Assembly: GCA_018398765.1 (NCBI GenBank)
Contig: JAHBMJ010004380.1
Location: 1 to 20,000, forward strand
DNA: 20,000 bases
Origin: Chromera velia
Lineage: Eukaryota; Sar; Chromeraceae
Direction: 5' to 3'
In this document: one piece after another, positions 16,156-20,000 of the stretch
How the letters are laid out: each line of letters opens with the position of its first letter
How positions within the stretch are numbered: the first letter of the stretch is position 1
Made by a program: the position numbers and the translations under genes
The notes under the pieces: generated by a model
Told to the model about the DNA's origin: nothing
Database searches by the model: none
What the model saw: the letters and a program-made list of their open reading frames with translations, nothing else

Positions 16156-18191
16156 ATGGCGGAGCGGCAGAAGTGTCAGTACAGATCTTTTGACATATAA
16201 CCATGTTGACGGACTTGACGTATCTCATCTTCCGTTGGCGCCTTATGTACCACTGGAGAACTGTTCGCTGTGTAGATGAACTCTATTCCTCTTCTTCTCT
16301 GTCTTCTATCGGTCTGCAGGGTACACGGATCTCCCTCCACTACCACCACGAAGACTTCCGCCAGCACCGCAGCAGCAGCAACAGTACCCGCAGCAAGGTC
16401 AGTCAAACTCACTAATCGGTTGCATGCCCATGTCTGCCCGCAGCTCTGTATGAGGGTTTCCAAGTCCGTGAATAAGGTGGTATGAGAAGATATACCTTAC
16501 TGGAAGACAAAGAAAGAGAAGATGAGAAGCAGGTGAAAGGACGGCATGCATTTCAAAATACATCAATTATATATATGGATAACAGTAAATTGATTTCATT
16601 CTTGTTGCTCACGTACTCTCGATGTCTACATGCAGCAGGTCCGGGACCCGACTTTGCCCCCCTCCCCTACCAGCAGCATAATGCCCTCTTTGGGGGGGGA
16701 GGTCCCACCCAGTCCCCTTTCCATCAGAGCACCACGGACTACGGCGCGATGCCTCCCCGTTCCCGAGTGGGCTGGGCAGACGACTCGACGGCTCCCGGCA
16801 CTCCCTTCAGCAGGTCTCCTACTGCGATGCCCCTAGTGAAGGGGAAGTCCAAGGAGTTCACCAGGGGGGTGGATGAGGAGTGGGACGGGTATGGGGAAGA
16901 CGAGACTGTAGAGGAAGAAGAGGAGGAGGAGGAAAGGGAGGAGAGAAGACGGGCTCGAGATAGACATCGACCAGCTCGGGTGTCAGAGGAGGAGGACGGG
17001 TTTGCTGCCTGTTTGCCTCTCTGGGCTTGGATTCTGCTATCCTTCTTCACTGCATTGATTCTTGTGGGTGTCATCTGCATTCTCTGTTGGTATTTTTTTT
17101 GGGAGCCGGAACCTGCCACGAAAGACGAGGCAGTGCAGGGGGTCCTGGTCACATCGGAGTTGAAGATCGTGTACTCGTCTAGATACAACGGCCGTCGTGT
17201 GCGTTTGCAGCGGCGTCTACAGGACAGTCGGATTCCTCTGTTCATCCAAAAAGGATTGACACAGGTGTTGGGGGATAGCGGTACACGACCGTTAGTTGTG
17301 GGGGTGACACGAAAGAACGAAGGTAGACGGAGGAGGGCGAGGAGACAGTTGGAGTCTGAAACGGCAGAACAGGGGACACATTCAACTTCAGGGAATGGGG
17401 AGGGTACATTGAAGAGGGCGAGAGGAGACTTTGAAAGAAGATCTGAAGCTTCTGTGTTGACGAGGACAGAAGCAGGAAAAGGAGGAGAAGGAGACGCGTT
17501 TCCTGACAGCCGTTCCGATGGAAGTTCGAATACATCACGTCAAAGTGAAAGCCAGACAGAGCAGTCCGAAAGTCACCAAGATGATCATTCATCTCTTTCT
17601 TCCCAATCTTCTTCCTCTTCTTCTTCTCCTCCTCCTCTTCCTCCCCCTCCTACTTCTTCTTCTTCTTCTTCTTCTTCTTCAGATGACAGCAGAAAATCCT
17701 CAGATGACAGCGTTGGCAAGAAGAAGGCCAAGACACAGAATGAATGGGAGGGGTGGGTATGGTATCCTGGGGCAGGGTGGGAAGATGAAGCGGACGCCTT
17801 TGAACCAGTGCATTCGTCTGATCACCTTCCTCTTTCCGTTTCTTCCTTTCGTCTTCTCCAGACAAGCTCATATGTCCCTCAGTGGAACCTCGCTCAAGAG
17901 ACGTATGAGATTTCCGTGGGGAGCGTTCGGGATGAGGATGGGCAGAGGGCGTTGAGGCTTCTGGAGGAGGCGGCATCGCAACAGAAGGGTACAGATGGGG
18001 GGGCGACTTTTTGGGATTTGGTGGCTGCCATTGAGACCTCCATGGGTGACTATGACGTGACGATGTGGGGATTTGAGATCTCAAATATCAATGGAGGGTC
18101 GACAAATGGGCAGGACTCCACGGTCACTTCGGAGATGCTTAACAGGGCTTCTCTAGAGGAATCTCGAAAGAAGTGGCAGGGAATCATGTAA
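16156..18191 (+). CDS. Novel single-pass membrane protein B (3-4 exons), paralogue of the minus-strand gene
   Basis: Model exons: 16156-16174 (MAERQK), 16320-16397 (Pro/Gln-rich), 16636-17756, 17862-18191; phases 1, 1, 0; 515 residues (550 if the last intron is retained, since it is open and in frame). Residues 1-~155 are Pro/Gln-rich then acidic (an EEEEEEEE run) and Arg-rich. A span at about 162-188 ends CWYFFWEP. Next come LKIVYSSRYN, RRLQDSR, a helix-strand pair (FIQKGLTQVLG, PLVVGVT), a long Ser/Gln/Glu-rich insertion with two Ser runs and a PPPLPPPP stretch, then YEISVGSV, ATFWDLVAAIET, YDVTMWGFEI and a charged C-terminus. The splice that joins W7 across exons 1 and 2 mirrors the sister gene. 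The widely open frame beginning at 16482 is not the real start: its first part is intron. A GTAAGG overlapping the stop could be a donor to a further exon. No known family recognised. Confidence 0.75.
17596..17682 (+). repeat. CTT/TCT trinucleotide tract encoding poly-Ser
   Basis: TCT/TCC/TCA triplets interrupted by a CCT block, encoding two Ser runs around a Pro-rich stretch in the disordered insertion of membrane protein B. The sister gene has no equivalent. Confidence 0.85.
17757..17861 (+). other. Probable in-frame 105-nt intron in membrane protein B
   Basis: TGG|GTATGG donor and a classic pyrimidine tract (about 40 bases, CTTCCTCTTTCC...) before TCTCCAG|ACA. The length is a multiple of three with no stop, so retention would add 35 residues. 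The acceptor position and phase 0 match the boundary before exon 4 in the sister gene (GTGCAG|GTGGAT), which supports it as a real intron. Confidence 0.6.
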
Positions 18192-18292
18192 GGTCTTTTT
18201 TTTCTCCGTTGAATTTGAAGGAGATCTAGAAGCAGTCTTGTGTAGAATAGAAGATAAAAGAGAGAAGAGATGCAAAGAGGTCGGAGAAAATT

Positions 18293-18298
18293 AATAAA
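18293..18298 (+). promoter_or_regulatory. Candidate polyadenylation signal AATAAA
   Basis: AATAAA about 100 bases after the stop of membrane protein B. Placement is right, but the signal used by this lineage is not known to me and the hexamer is common in AT-rich DNA. Confidence 0.3.
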
Positions 18299-18937
18299 GG
18301 GAATTTGGAAGTTCGTTCAAGGAGTGTAAAGAGAGTGGATCGAGGCGGCGTGTAGTCATGTGCATGGGAGGCAACAAATCGCACTGCAGCGTGCACAAAT
18401 GTGCAGCAAACGTCTGAAGGAGCCGGGCGGGTGCTTGAGGTCTTTCTCTTTTAACTCTTTTAAATTAGCATTGGGCAGCGTTCTGACGAATCTATTTGTT
18501 CAGTGTTCTGGGATTTTTGATGTTCGTCGGAATGGAGGTGCAGGGGAGGCTACCATCCAAGCGATGCAGGACTCTCCCCCAGGAGGAGCTTGCGGTCGAT
18601 GGTGCACGTACGCCGATCCTCAATTGAACGTATGAATGAATGTTGAGTTCCGTCTACCTCCTACGCATCGAAGTATGTTGGGGAATTTGTAAATGAGGGA
18701 GACTGTACGGACAGAATCTTGGAGTTAGTTTCAGACTCAAATTCAGAGATGGAGGACATCTCTTGTGGAGAAGCCAATCAACCTTCCATATGTCCAGCCA
18801 TATGGCACTGATCAAATGTTGCTATAAATTACGCTAGAAATTACCTTGATGGTCTTCTACGGCTACTAGGCTCGATCATGTGGTGAACTAGCAGCTAGAC
18901 TAGTAGTTTGATCAAGTAATAGTGTCTATTCCAACAT

Positions 18938-18975
18938 AAATAAATGAATGAATGAATGAATGAATGAATGAATGC
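18938..18975. repeat. AATG tetranucleotide microsatellite
   Basis: About nine AATG units preceded by AAATAAAT, in AT-rich intergenic DNA. Confidence 0.92.
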
Positions 18976-20000
18976 CGTTGGTATCTAGGTTGGTACAGTG
19001 TTCTTTATAAATGATATAACAGGGGTACGTTTACTAGGCTCGATCCTAATAAATTGGAAGCTAGATTGGGAGTTGAGTTAGGCATTAAAATTTAAAAATT
19101 GGGACTTTCAGATTTTAACACCTAATTTTCAGAATTGGGCGTTCTTATAATAAAAAAGTACAAGGAGTTAGAACCTAAGTTAGAACTTAAAATTTTGTAT
19201 TAAAATTAGATGTAAGCCCTAGCGTAGGCCGTTTACTTCTAGGTTTACTTCAACACTACTCTTATTAAACTTTTTTTCTTTTGGGGATCGAAGTTCCCCG
19301 GGGAACAAACCATATGAGAATTAAAAAGTGGGGGCCTATAGGTGGGGGCTCCCCTTTTTTTTTGGCATCAATTCCAAAAAATTTAAAAACTGGTAGTACA
19401 TTTCTCAATATCTATGTACACTTATTGTTTTCTGTGAGGCGTACGCTAGTTAGATATCTATAGTCAGACATACACTATATAGTAATTAATATTAATTAAT
19501 GAGATATATAGCAGCTGCTCTAATAGCTACTTCTAGCAGCTAGTTGTTTTCATAAAGCTGAATAGTACTTCGAACTTGAGTCAGTCTTGCTTCCTATATG
19601 CAAACTCCTAACTCTGCACAACCGACTCAAGTTAAATATAAATATTTGTAAACGAATTGAAATGAATTTACATTAAGTTATATGAATTCAAGGTTTGAAT
19701 GTTAGATACAAGCACTCTAAAGCACCCTTAATGCAGCAGCGCGAACGAGCGTGAATGTCTGACAGACTGTGACAGTCAAGTTCGTATCGGCAGAAGAATC
19801 AACATTCCGATCTGCGGGAAAAGCAGACGCAGTAAACGCGGTCTACCGAAGAAAACCGTCAAATCAGTACTATAACACCGACCGTGCGTCCTTTGAATGA
19901 TCAAGAGCAAGCAGGTGTCCTTGATTGTTGCAGTCAATTGCCATGCGGCTTGTGCATGTGTGTGTCTCCCCAGCCTTAATTCCCGCAGCTGTTCTCCCCC

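Larger units (their letters stand above)
18192..20000. other. 3' flank and AT-rich intergenic DNA; no gene recognised
   Basis: An AATAAA at 18293-18298 could be a polyadenylation signal for the plus-strand gene. From about 18780 the sequence turns AT-rich, with ACTAGGCTCGATC occurring twice (near 18866 and 19034) and ATTAAT runs near 19485-19500. From about 19730 composition returns to that of genic DNA, but no exon could be supported. Confidence 0.45.

Noticed and set aside
16276..16415. Signal-peptide-like frame MNSIPLLLCLLSVCRVHG upstream of membrane protein B
   Set aside because: Another frame of the same segment gives the Pro/Gln-rich exon that matches the sister gene in sequence and phase.
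16482..16635. ATG at 16482 as the start of the 569-residue frame
   Set aside because: The part before 16636 is intron by comparison with the sister gene: acceptor ATGCAG at 16635 and a Pro/Gln-rich exon at 16320-16397 in matching phase.

Overview
The window is eukaryotic nuclear DNA. Coding sequence is split by short to medium introns with pyrimidine-rich sense strands, GT donors (often GTCAGT) and TGCAG acceptors. The intergenic DNA is rich in microsatellites, and there is no bacterial operon structure. Secreted EGF mosaics, a GH18 chitobiase, large tandem repeats and near-balanced base composition would fit a chromerid alga such as Chromera velia or a related alveolate. That assignment is an inference from style, not from a marker gene.

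Layout. (1) 1-518 is a GT-rich microsatellite followed by probable intron. (2) 519-1619 on the minus strand is a large 5' exon of a lysosomal-type di-N-acetylchitobiase (GH18) with signal peptide and catalytic motif; its C-terminal exon(s) lie outside the window or were not found. (3) 1620-4386 is intergenic, with a GC-rich patch and scattered TTTGACAGGCCAGG-type repeats. (4) 4387-10279 on the minus strand is a 12-exon gene for a secreted cysteine-rich mosaic: signal peptide, 5 calcium-binding EGF modules, then 7 four-cysteine Eph/GCC2-like modules. Every internal module is one phase 1-1 exon. (5) 10280-11421 is intergenic and leads into a 16-copy, 23-bp minisatellite. (6) 11422-15257 on the minus strand and 16156-18188 on the plus strand are two head-to-head genes reconstructed here as paralogues. 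Both have a tiny first exon, a Pro-rich second exon, a single membrane span ending in CWY(Y/F)(L/F)W, and a matching C-terminal domain. They share an intergenic region of about 0.9 kb. (7) 18192-20000 is AT-rich DNA without a recognisable gene.

The paralogous membrane-protein pair is the main candidate for something undescribed. I recognise no known family. The two gene models support each other exon by exon, including intron phases and conserved positions, which individual ORFs would not reveal. The minus-strand mosaic gene is the second point of interest: it shows recent exon duplication, donor sites embedded in TCAG repeats, and a last module whose donor has become a stop.
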